Below are positions 26,895-34,449 of a DNA stretch of 64,000 nt, piece after piece. The stretch lies in the NCBI RefSeq assembly GCF_900111075.1, contig NZ_FOFZ01000004.1, forward strand, positions 240,108-304,107, in the 5' to 3' direction. A program made the position numbers and the translations under genes. This DNA comes from Flavobacterium frigoris (lineage in GTDB: Bacteria > Bacteroidota > Bacteroidia > Flavobacteriales > Flavobacteriaceae). The notes below the pieces were generated by a model, which made no database searches, was not told where the DNA came from, and saw only the letters and a list, made by a program, of their open reading frames with translations. The stretch's first letter is position 1. Each line of letters begins with the position of its first letter.

Positions 26895-27971
26895 TTAAAA
26901 AACTTCGCTAGCTTCTTTTAATTTTTCCATGTTGTTAACTAACGCTAGTTCGTCAACAATTTTCTGAATGTCACCATTCATGATATTTCCTAGATCATAT
27001 AAAGTCAATCCTACTCGGTGATCCGTTACACGACCTTGTGCGTAGTTATACGTACGAATCTTTGCCGAACGGTCACCAGAACTCACTTGAGAAGTACGTT
27101 TAGTAGCATCTTCGGCTTGTTTTTTAGCTAATTCCTGCTCGTATAAACGGGAACGCAAAACGCCAAATGCCTTGTCTTTATTTTTATGTTGTGATTTTTG
27201 ATCCTGACATTGCGCTACTAATCCTGTTGGAATATGCGTTAAACGAACCGCTGATTTAGTTGTATTTACCGATTGTCCACCTGGTCCTGAAGAACAGAAA
27301 AAATCTACACGAACATCATTCATATCGATTTGCACATCAAATTCCTCTGCTTCTGGTAAAACCATAACAGTCGCTGCTGATGTATGCACACGTCCTTGAG
27401 TTTCTGTTTGTGGCACACGTTGTACACGGTGCACACCAGCTTCAAACTTCAAAGTTCCATAAACATCTTCACCAGTAACTTCAAAAATCACCTCTTTAAA
27501 TCCACCAGATGTACCTTCATTCATATCGACAACTGAGGTTCTCCAACCGCGGTTCTCACAGTATTTAGTGTACATACGGAACAAATCACCTGCAAAAATA
27601 CTCGCTTCATCCCCACCGGTACCGGCACGAATCTCCACCATTACATTCTTAGCATCTTCAGGATCTTTAGGGATCAACATGAATTTAATTTCTTCCTCTA
27701 ATTCCGGTAATCTTTCTTTTGCCTCCTCGAGTTGCATTTTGGCCATTTCGGTCATATCTGCATCACTATTGTCGGCTATGATTTCGTTTGCTTCTTCGAT
27801 ATTAGCTATTAAAAGCACGTATTCATCGCGTTTTTCAGCCAAAGCTTTCAAAGTCTTATATTCTTGATTCAATTGCACATAACGCTTCTGATCAGAAATA
27901 ACATCCGGCTGAATGATTAAATCCGAAATCTCATCGAAACGTTGTTTTACTATTTGAAGTCTATCTAACAT
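26895..27971 (-). CDS. prfA: Peptide chain release factor 1
   Basis: Recognises UAA and UAG stop codons and triggers hydrolysis of peptidyl-tRNA. It has 358 residues, normal for RF1. The codon-reading tripeptide appears as PQT (187-189) in [14 protein letters not shown], fitting RF1 (PxT) rather than RF2 (SPF). The catalytic GGQ is at 231-233 in [12 protein letters not shown], and is the Gln methylation site. The N-terminal coiled region and the C-terminal [18 protein letters not shown] block complete the protein. It is a single-gene unit with its own terminator. Confidence 0.97.
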   Translation of the reverse strand: MLDRLQIVKQRFDEISDLIIQPDVISDQKRYVQLNQEYKTLKALAEKRDEYVLLIANIEEANEIIADNSDADMTEMAKMQLEEAKERLPELEEEIKFMLIPKDPEDAKNVMVEIRAGTGGDEASIFAGDLFRMYTKYCENRGWRTSVVDMNEGTSGGFKEVIFEVTGEDVYGTLKFEAGVHRVQRVPQTETQGRVHTSAATVMVLPEAEEFDVQIDMNDVRVDFFCSSGPGGQSVNTTKSAVRLTHIPTGLVAQCQDQKSQHKNKDKAFGVLRSRLYEQELAKKQAEDATKRTSQVSSGDRSAKIRTYNYAQGRVTDHRVGLTLYDLGNIMNGDIQKIVDELALVNNMEKLKEASEVF

Positions 27972-28050
27972 ATTATTAGTCCTTATATTTGGAGTGCAAA
28001 ATTACGAAAAATAGTTTATAGTTAACTCTAGTTTCCTGACAGTTTTTTTT

Positions 28051-28140
28051 GGAGCCTTTTCCAGCTATCCGCTATATCTTTTTAGGGTTTAATTCCTCCG
28101 TCATTCAACCCTAAAAAGGATGCCGCTTTTATCTGGGCTA
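28051..28140 (-). repeat. Stem-loop repeat element, copy C
   Basis: Minus-orientation copy: it begins GGAGCCTTTTCCAGCTATCC, has a tip stem TTTTTAGGGTT/AACCCTAAAAA, and ends GGATGCCGC...GGGCTA. It overlaps an upstream in-frame Met (28120) of the next gene, evidence that this Met is not the true start. Confidence 0.7.
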
Positions 28141-28200
28141 TTTACGATCTTTTTCATAATTTCGCAGCGTCATTGTAGTACAACTCAATCTCAAAACGCT

Positions 28201-28695
28201 ATGTATAAAAAAATCACTTTACTGCTGCTTATAACAATCGCTATTTCCTGCAAAAAATCAGAGGACACTGGAACTGATGACAACGAAAAAGATAAAATCA
28301 AAACGGTACGTTGGCTATTAGGGAAATGGGAAACCAAGTCTGCTGACGGAACACTGACTGAAACTTGGAAAAAAGCAAACGACAGTACTTATGACGGACA
28401 CTCTTTTTTTCTAAAAGGAAAAGATACCATTCATTACGAAACAATCGTATTGCAGCAAATAGAAGAGCAATTAAATTATAACGCTAACGTAATAGGCCAA
28501 AACGACGATAAACCAGTCGCCTTCGTTCTTACAGAAACGAAAGAAAACCAACTTATTTTTGAAAACCCAACGCACGATTATCCGCAAAAAATCAGTTATA
28601 CCCAAGTTTCTAAAGACAGCCTAGTTGCTGAAATATCAGGCATTCAATCAGGGAAACCCAGTTCTGAAAAATATATTATGCTAAGGACTAAATAA
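28201..28695 (+). CDS. DUF6265-like lipoprotein
   Basis: A 164-residue predicted lipoprotein (MYKKITLLLLITIAISC, lipobox Cys 17; the residues after it are KKSEDTG). The mature domain has RWLLGKWETKSADGTLTETW, a KANDSTYDGHSFFLKGKDT strand pair and FENPTHDYPQKISY. These resemble DUF6265, a lipocalin-like family of unknown function. An upstream Met at 28120 would start inside the repeat element and is rejected. The downstream hairpin at 28723-28743 can terminate it. Confidence 0.78.
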   Translation: MYKKITLLLLITIAISCKKSEDTGTDDNEKDKIKTVRWLLGKWETKSADGTLTETWKKANDSTYDGHSFFLKGKDTIHYETIVLQQIEEQLNYNANVIGQNDDKPVAFVLTETKENQLIFENPTHDYPQKISYTQVSKDSLVAEISGIQSGKPSSEKYIMLRTK

Positions 28696-28722
28696 AAAAA
28701 CTAGTACACTTCATAGAAACGG

Positions 28723-28750
28723 CCTTGCTTTAATAAAGTAAGGTTTTTTT
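28723..28750 (+). terminator. Rho-independent terminator after the DUF6265-like gene
   Basis: Stem CCTTGCTTT/AAAGTAAGG (28723-28731 and 28735-28743, one G-U pair) followed by eight T. Confidence 0.75.
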
Positions 28751-28951
28751 TTGTTTATAAAATGGCACGCGCCAGCACACTCTCTTTCAAAACCAAACAT
28801 AATACCACATGGTAAACCAAAAATTATCTTAATATTTGTAATAAAATAGCATATATTTGACTAAGGGTATTGACGTTATATAGTTGCGTATATCTACAAG
28901 TTCGCATTAATTCTACCAAAAAAATCGAAAAAACCAACCGAAAAAGAAAAT

Positions 28952-30025
28952 ATGAAAAAAACAATGCTCTTACTTAGCTTCTTTACTGTCAGTACTCTTA
29001 CTTATGCACAAGTGGACAAAGTGGATATCGCAATCAAAGATCTGATGCAAAAAAACAAAATTATTGGTTTACAATTAGCGGTAGTCAAAGACAATAAGAT
29101 TGTTAAAACAAGTACTTATGGTTTAGCCAGTATTCAAGATTCAATTGCGGTTGACAGCGAAACTGTTTTTAGCATAAATTCTATGGTAAAAGCGTTTACA
29201 GGAGTTGCCATAATGCAATTAGTGGAAAACGGCAAATTAAATCTCGAAGACCCTATTTCGAAATATGTAGATCGTCTACCAAATACTTGGCGAAACATTA
29301 CAATAAAGCAAATAGCAACCCACACATCTGGAATTCCTGATATTTGGGAATCTGAAAATAATATGTTAGCAGAGGACAGCGAGACTTTATTCAAAAAAAT
29401 AAAAGAATTACCTATTGTTTTTAAACCCGGAGAAGATTTAAGATATTGCCAAACAAATTACCTGCTGCTTGGTATGATCATTGAAAAAATAAGTGGGAAA
29501 TCTTTCGAAAATTTCATTAAAGAAAACCAATTCGAAAAAATTGGAATGAACAACTCCATAAAAGCAGGGTTAGGAGATTATTACAACATAATTAACCACT
29601 CAGCAAGACCGTATTCGTACTATAGAAATGGCAGCCTAACGAATGTTTATGAAGTGATTCCAGCAAATTTATTTCCCGCTGCAGGAATATATTCTACTGC
29701 AACAGAAATAGCACAATGGGTTATTGGCTTACAAAACAATACGTTCATTAATGCAGAAAACCTTAAAACACTATGGACTCCAATACTATTGAATAACGGG
29801 AAAAAACCAAGATCTGAAAATCCTGATGAAGGAACTGCAATTGGTTTTGACACCAATTTAAGAAGTAAAAACCCAGTAATCAATCAGTTAGGTGGTGCGA
29901 GGAACGCTTTGTTTATCTATCCGAAAGATAATGTTTCAGTAGTTATTTTGACTAATTTACAAGGTGCACATCCACAACATTTTATAGAAGAAATAGCGAA
30001 TTTATATATAACGGAAAAAAAATAA
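28952..30025 (+). CDS. Serine hydrolase, beta-lactamase/class C PBP-like
   Basis: A 357-residue exported protein with signal MKKTMLLLSFFTVSTLTYAQ. The catalytic SxxK is S77-M-V-K80, in the segment VFSINSMVKAFTGVAIMQLV. The HTSGIPD loop follows, and the second motif is YCQTNYLLLG where YxN is the textbook form; variants with Gln occur in flavobacterial homologues. The third motif region reads QLGGARNALF, without the usual HTG/KTG. Such proteins are typically periplasmic esterases or peptidases, not true beta-lactamases. No close partner gene can be named. Confidence 0.88.
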   Translation: MKKTMLLLSFFTVSTLTYAQVDKVDIAIKDLMQKNKIIGLQLAVVKDNKIVKTSTYGLASIQDSIAVDSETVFSINSMVKAFTGVAIMQLVENGKLNLEDPISKYVDRLPNTWRNITIKQIATHTSGIPDIWESENNMLAEDSETLFKKIKELPIVFKPGEDLRYCQTNYLLLGMIIEKISGKSFENFIKENQFEKIGMNNSIKAGLGDYYNIINHSARPYSYYRNGSLTNVYEVIPANLFPAAGIYSTATEIAQWVIGLQNNTFINAENLKTLWTPILLNNGKKPRSENPDEGTAIGFDTNLRSKNPVINQLGGARNALFIYPKDNVSVVILTNLQGAHPQHFIEEIANLYITEKK

Positions 30026-30359
30026 CAGTTAACTACCATTTCAATCCATTTGCGATTTTCGTACTTATATACAAACAATAATTTTCATAACTCCATTTTC
30101 CCCTCTCCGAAGTGTATCTTATTAAAAGTCACAATCGCTGTGCGAAGTCTCCAGACTTCGTATCCATTCCAATTATCACTTCCTTTGATTACAATTACTC
30201 CATTTAATTACTTTACGGAAGTGCAGCACTTGAGATTCCCCTGCTATACCTAGTGTTCCTTCTTAAAAATTGCGATTGCCGTGCATCGTAATAATACTAT
30301 TTTTGCCTTCGAGAAGACCTTATAAAACTTGGCTTTATCCCTTAAATACAACCTCAAAA
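30026..30359. other. Intergenic region with repeat fragments
   Basis: Three hundred and thirty-four bases between two exported hydrolases. It holds the 35-base hairpin repeat at 30136-30170 and short CTCTCCGAAGT-type pieces also seen near 32275. No gene is supported. Confidence 0.5.
30136..30170. repeat. 35-base hairpin repeat, copy 1
   Basis: CGCTGTGCGAAGTCTCC then AGACTTCGTA; the core GAAGTC-TCCA-GACTTC is a perfect hairpin. A second copy differing at few positions is at 32192-32226. Confidence 0.65.
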
Positions 30360-31313
30360 ATGAAATACCGTTTATCATTACTAACGCTTTTGACTATTAC
30401 ACTGTCATATAGTCAAGAGATGAAAAAGATCATCCTAAAAGATCGTGATACAAATGACCTATATATTAATGACGGAGATTCAACAACTTTATATTATTTA
30501 AAATCAGTCCCAACAACTGAAATTAAAGGCGTCCTTGTGATTCTACCATCAGGAGGTGAGACCACTGAAAATCTATTAAAACAAATAACATTACACCACC
30601 TCGCGGTTGAAAAAGGTTTAATAGTACTTATTCCTTCCATTAACTTTGGAACAGAAAATAGAGATACAGAATTTCAAATCTTGGACAAAATTTTTAGTGA
30701 AATAGTAAAGGAATATAGTGTTTCTAAAGATAATTTTATTTTAGGAGGCTTATCAAATGGAGGTATGATTTCCTTGAGTTATGCCGAAAAAGCAGTTAAA
30801 TATCCGGGTACCACTTTTCTAGTGCCTAAAGGGATTTTTGCTTTAGACAGTCCGTTAGACAAAGCGCATCTGTATCAATACTGTGAAAGGGAAATTGAAA
30901 GAAATTATAATGAAGCAGGAGTTGATGAAGGAAAATGGATAATAGAGCGATATAAAAAATTATACGGCACACCTTATAAACATCCTGAAAAATACATAGA
31001 AGCGTCGATTTATTCCTATGGCGCAAAAGAAGGCGGAAATGCAAAATACTTGAAACAGATTCCATTGCGAATGTATACAGATTTTGATGTTGAATGGTTA
31101 ATGAAGGAACGTCATCGTGATTTGTATGATTGGAATGGAACTGATATTATAGCAATGGTTAATCTGTTAAAAGTTATGGGGAATGCTGATGCAAATGTAA
31201 TCATCAGCTATGGAAAAGGGTTTAAATTAGATGGAAGGAAACACCCACATTCCTGGTCAATAATGGATTCTCAAGATTGCCTTAATTGGATTAGTAACTT
31301 ACTTGAAAGGTAA
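30360..31313 (+). CDS. Exported alpha/beta hydrolase (esterase-like)
   Basis: A 317-residue protein with signal peptide MKYRLSLLTLLTITLSYSQ. Within it GVLVILPSGGETTENLL forms the oxyanion region and ILGGLSNGGMISL is a nucleophile elbow (GLSNGG) with Ser at about residue 131. A Asp-containing strand (FALDSPLD) and a late His (HPHSWSIMDSQDCLNWI) could complete the triad. It resembles esterases of the PHB depolymerase/Esterase D-like group only at fold level. The 30 codons upstream in frame (from 30270) precede the signal peptide and are not counted. Confidence 0.75.
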   Translation: MKYRLSLLTLLTITLSYSQEMKKIILKDRDTNDLYINDGDSTTLYYLKSVPTTEIKGVLVILPSGGETTENLLKQITLHHLAVEKGLIVLIPSINFGTENRDTEFQILDKIFSEIVKEYSVSKDNFILGGLSNGGMISLSYAEKAVKYPGTTFLVPKGIFALDSPLDKAHLYQYCEREIERNYNEAGVDEGKWIIERYKKLYGTPYKHPEKYIEASIYSYGAKEGGNAKYLKQIPLRMYTDFDVEWLMKERHRDLYDWNGTDIIAMVNLLKVMGNADANVIISYGKGFKLDGRKHPHSWSIMDSQDCLNWISNLLER

Positions 31314-31417
31314 AAAAAACTAGCCATTTCTAGCCATTTCTGCTTCTCAAACTTCATGCAAATAAAAATTTTCATACCTTAGTTTCGTTCCTAACAAATT
31401 AGTATACTTATAAAATA

Positions 31418-31876
31418 ATGACAATGAAAAATCTTTTTGATATAGTCGAAGCAACAGAAATCATAAATCGCATAAACCAACTAACTCCAACGACGAAAAA
31501 TTTATGGGGAAAAATGAATGTATCACAAATGCTTGCCCATTGCACGGTAACCTATGAAATGGTTTATACGGACAAATACCCCAAACCAAATTCCTTTAAA
31601 ATATTTTTATTAAAAACATTTGTAAAAAAAGCCGTTGTAAGTGATAAGCCATATCCTAAAAATGGTAGAACAGCACCTCAATTTTTAATTACAAATACAA
31701 TAGAATTTGAAGAGTCGAAAAAGAAATTAGTTGAATATATTAAAAAAACGCAAACTTTAGGAGAAAGCCATTTTGACAATAAAGAATCTCACTCTTTTGG
31801 AAAATTGACTACGCAGGAATGGAACAACTTGTTTTACAAACATCTTAACCATCATCTAACACAATTTGGAGTATAA
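31418..31876 (+). CDS. DUF1569 domain-containing protein (DinB-like)
   Basis: A 152-residue cytoplasmic protein. MNVSQMLAHCTVTYEM and SHFDNKESHSFGKLTTQEW with a terminal KHLNHHLTQFG are typical of DUF1569, a four-helix DinB/YfiT-like family whose His residues (here His 42 area, HSFG and HLNHHL) may bind a metal. The start could be two codons later (MKNLFD at 31424). Function is unknown. The 600 bases that follow carry no gene. Confidence 0.88.
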   Translation: MTMKNLFDIVEATEIINRINQLTPTTKNLWGKMNVSQMLAHCTVTYEMVYTDKYPKPNSFKIFLLKTFVKKAVVSDKPYPKNGRTAPQFLITNTIEFEESKKKLVEYIKKTQTLGESHFDNKESHSFGKLTTQEWNNLFYKHLNHHLTQFGV

Positions 31877-32125
31877 AAACTCGGGAAATAGCCTGTTACT
31901 AAAAACCACTCTTTTGTTGTACTTAAAGAAGTTCCAATGAAACCTTTGATCAACAGAGCTGGTACTACGAAGTATTCCTTTTTAAAATTTAAGATTGCTG
32001 CTCATTAATTCTATTTTTACTTTCGATAAACCTCCGGGTGCCAGGATATTATTTTTAGTTTACCAACATAAAAACAAAACGTAAAAAACTTTGCGCCGTA
32101 CCACCTTCACGACCAAAAGATTCCC

Positions 32126-32190
32126 TTCATAACTCCTGGAAATTTCTCTTTATTACCAACTTCTAAATTCCTAATTTACAAATTCAAAAC
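32126..32190. repeat. Diverged 65-base repeat, copy 1
   Basis: TTCATAACTCCTGgaaATTTCT ... TACCAACTTCTAAATTCcTA ... TTCAAAA matches 37378-37443 at most positions in the same orientation. Its origin is not clear. Confidence 0.55.
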
Positions 32191-32191
32191 T

Positions 32192-32226
32192 CGCTGTGCG
32201 AAGTCTCCTGACTTCGTACCGAATCC
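32192..32226. repeat. 35-base hairpin repeat, copy 2
   Basis: CGCTGTGCGAAGTCTCC then TGACTTCGTA; same hairpin core as 30136-30170. The outer stem is conserved while the loop base changes (A to T). Confidence 0.65.
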
Positions 32227-32492
32227 AATAAGCTAGCAACAAGAAGCAACTTTTTATTAAAAGTAAAAACATCCGCTCTCCGAAGTATTCCTACTTTATT
32301 TTAAACATCGCTATGCTATTTATCTTCGCTTATGAAAATTATTTTTACAGAAATTTATTACTATCCGCTTCCTAACTGAACAGAAGTCTTTAATTCCAAG
32401 ATTTGCATTTTTTATGAATTATTTACAATTGTTATTTTTGTAGAGTCTCTATAGTACGCTATATTTACTTTAATAAATAAAAACTTTCAAAA

Positions 32493-33407
32493 ATGAAATA
32501 CGATACTATATTAGAAACCATTGGACATACTCCCCACGTAAAAATAAATAGATTGTTTGGACCCAACCATAATATTTGGATTAAATTAGAAAAAACAAAC
32601 CCCGGAGCCAGCATAAAAGACCGAATCGCTTTGTCTATGATTGAAGATGCAGAGCAAAAAGGATTACTGAAAAAAGACAGTGTTATTATCGAAGCGACCT
32701 CAGGAAATACTGGTATAGGTTTAGCCATGGTTGCCGCGGTAAAAGGCTATCGTTTAATATTGGTAATGCCCGAATCCATGTCGGTAGAAAGAAGACGTTT
32801 AATGAGCATTTACGGTGCTGAATTCGTGTTAACACCCCGCGAACTAGGAATGAACGGAGCCATAGCGAAAGCAAAGGAACTATCTGAAGAGATCTCTAAT
32901 GCTTGGTTACCGCTTCAATTTGACAATCCAGCTAACATTGAAATTCACAAAACAACAACTGCACAAGAGATCTTGAAAGATTTTCCTGATGGTTTAGATT
33001 ATATGATCACAGGCGTAGGGACAGGTGGTCACATCACCGGTTGTGCTGAAATCCTGAAAAAACATTATCCAAATCTTAAGGTTTTTGCCGTAGAGCCAGA
33101 AGCATCACCAGTTATTAGCGGTGGCGCTCCCGGTCCTCATCCTCTTCAAGGTATTGGCGCAGGATTTATCCCCACTAATTTACATACAAATCTCTTGGAT
33201 GGAGCCATTCAAGTGAGTAAAGACGAGGCCTATGACTACACTCGAAGAGCTGCCAAAGAAGAAGGAATCTTAATAGGTATTTCCTCTGGAGCTTCCTTAG
33301 CGGCAGTAGCCAAAAAACTTTCTGAAATTCCTGAAAATGCTAAAGTACTTACTTTTTGCTATGATACTGGGGAACACTATCTGAGTGTGGAAGGTCTTTT
33401 TGAATAA
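32493..33407 (+). CDS. cysK: Cysteine synthase (O-acetylserine sulfhydrylase)
   Basis: A PLP enzyme making cysteine from O-acetylserine and sulfide. It has 304 residues, full length. The PLP Lys is K42 in NPGASIKDR; the substrate loop is [10 protein letters not shown] (68-76); the phosphate-binding glycine loop is [10 protein letters not shown] (about 175-184); the late ISSGASLAA holds the pyridine-nitrogen Ser. The absence of a C-terminal CBS domain excludes cystathionine beta-synthase fusions. CysM cannot be excluded because the discriminating loop was not aligned. It is a single gene followed by a hairpin terminator. Confidence 0.94.
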   Translation: MKYDTILETIGHTPHVKINRLFGPNHNIWIKLEKTNPGASIKDRIALSMIEDAEQKGLLKKDSVIIEATSGNTGIGLAMVAAVKGYRLILVMPESMSVERRRLMSIYGAEFVLTPRELGMNGAIAKAKELSEEISNAWLPLQFDNPANIEIHKTTTAQEILKDFPDGLDYMITGVGTGGHITGCAEILKKHYPNLKVFAVEPEASPVISGGAPGPHPLQGIGAGFIPTNLHTNLLDGAIQVSKDEAYDYTRRAAKEEGILIGISSGASLAAVAKKLSEIPENAKVLTFCYDTGEHYLSVEGLFE

Positions 33408-33437
33408 TAACATTATTGAGAAAGCAACTATAACAAG

Positions 33438-33469
33438 AAACCGATTTGTGAAAGCAAGTCGGTTTTTTT
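33438..33469 (+). terminator. Rho-independent terminator of the cysteine synthase gene
   Basis: Stem AAACCGATTTG/CAAGTCGGTTT (33438-33448 and 33455-33465, one G-U pair), then a T-run. Confidence 0.8.
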
Positions 33470-33481
33470 ATGTCCTTTTTC

Positions 33482-33580
33482 TGGGCATGTCCCTGCTTCC
33501 ACTAGCGTTGCAGCAGCGTCAGGCTGTACGCTACAATCTTTGTTACACTAAGTTTCACAAAGGATTTCCACTACCATCCT
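33482..33580 (-). repeat. Stem-loop repeat element, copy D (degenerate)
   Basis: Minus-orientation relative of the 26782, 28051 and 50752 elements: GGGCATGTCCCTGCTTCC at the left, ACGCTACAATC, tip stem CTTTGTT/CACAAAG, and GGATTTCCACTACCATCC at the right. It contains an extra GCAGCAGCGTC insertion. Confidence 0.6.
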
Positions 33581-33705
33581 TCATGCAAAACAACTACTTT
33601 AATTATTACAAAAAAAGACTAATTCTTTTGAAATAAACTAATTGCAACAAATAACAAACTTGATCAAACCCTCTTTGAAAAATACCGAAAATTTCATCTA
33701 AGATT

Positions 33706-34344
33706 TCAGTCTACATTGACAATCCCTAACTTTTCATTTATTAATTTTTCATCATTGGCGTCAAATAGTGGTCTATGAAAATCATTTAGTTTAGAAAGCA
33801 TATTTATTAAAATGATTTTTTCCTGCTCAGTCAGATCGCCTGAAACAAGTTCACCCATTTTTTCTAATTGACCTCTAACTGCCTGTATTTCTTGCAAACC
33901 AGCAGCAGTAATTGATAGAAGCTTGCTTCTTTTGTCATTTGGATTATCCGTTTCCTTAATTAATTTCTGACGTAGTAATCTTTTTAAAATTTCGTTTCCA
34001 GAGGATTTTTCAGTTGCATTTTTCCGAATTACATCCCCTTTCATTAATTGTTTGTCTGGCAATAAACTTGCCATAAAACTAAGGTCATCAATGGAATAAA
34101 TTACTGAATTTTTAAATATTTTTCGAGAATAAAATGTCGCATATTTATAAATAAAATAAATGTACATCGTGAGAGCTGGTTTTGCTTTTTTAGATAAAAC
34201 GACTTCGCTTTCTTTATTGACTTTTACTTCTAGCGACAACCATTTGGCAAAATGCTCGTCATCCCATTGTTCGCCCTCAGCGAGTTGATTTTCGTATTTT
34301 TCTGTCCAATCAATTAGCTTTTTTATATTAGAATACATATTCAT
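33706..34344 (-). CDS. MarR family transcriptional regulator
   Basis: A 212-residue cytoplasmic regulator, longer than the usual 140-160 because of an N-terminal helical extension. The winged helix lies at about residues 85-165: IYSIDDLSFMASLLPDKQLMKGDVIRK, EILKRLLRQKLIKETDNPNDKRSKLLSITAAGL is the recognition helix and wing with the conserved DxRxxxLxxT pattern. The C-terminal helix (LTEQEKIILINMLSKLNDF) is for dimerisation. It is divergent from a TonB receptor gene 105 bases away, whose -7 box is overlapped by a perfect inverted repeat. A minus-strand TAATTTTG at 34369-34362 is its likely -7 box. It probably represses the receptor and itself in response to a ligand. Confidence 0.9.
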   Translation of the reverse strand: MNMYSNIKKLIDWTEKYENQLAEGEQWDDEHFAKWLSLEVKVNKESEVVLSKKAKPALTMYIYFIYKYATFYSRKIFKNSVIYSIDDLSFMASLLPDKQLMKGDVIRKNATEKSSGNEILKRLLRQKLIKETDNPNDKRSKLLSITAAGLQEIQAVRGQLEKMGELVSGDLTEQEKIILINMLSKLNDFHRPLFDANDEKLINEKLGIVNVD

Positions 34345-34381
34345 TTTAGTATTTTATAAAGCAAAATTAAATAAATAAAGT

Positions 34382-34422
34382 TTGGTATAATAATAAATTA
34401 CACTATTTTTGCGTAAAAATAG
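34382..34422 (+). promoter_or_regulatory. Promoter of the TonB receptor with an 8-4-8 inverted repeat operator
   Basis: TTG at 34382-34384, a 19-base spacer and TATTTTTG at 34404-34411. A perfect inverted repeat CTATTTTT-GCGT-AAAAATAG (34403-34422) covers the -7 box and the transcription start region. It is a plausible binding site for the divergent MarR protein. Confidence 0.65.
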
Positions 34423-34449
34423 TATTTCATCAAACTAAATTAGAGGCTA

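Larger units (their letters stand above)
31877..32492. other. Gene-poor intergenic region with repeats
   Basis: About 616 bases without a supported ORF. It contains a diverged long repeat at 32126-32190 (partner 37378-37443) and the hairpin repeat at 32192-32226 (partner 30136-30170). The promoter of the cysteine synthase gene must lie in the right-hand part, but I cannot fix a consensus match. Confidence 0.55.

Noticed and set aside
28120..28200. Upstream extension of the DUF6265-like gene
   Set aside because: The Met at 28120 lies in the repeat element; the signal peptide begins at 28201.
28952..30025. Antibiotic resistance beta-lactamase
   Set aside because: SxxK is present but the third motif is GGAR rather than KTG/HTG and the class contains many esterases and peptidases; no resistance claim can be made.
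30050..30253. 67-codon plus-strand ORF
   Set aside because: Consists largely of the hairpin repeat and neighbouring intergenic sequence; no start context or homology seen.
33385..33636. Plus-strand ORF of 83 codons after the cysteine synthase
   Set aside because: It overlaps the synthase stop, its terminator and the degenerate repeat copy D; composition is that of a chance frame.
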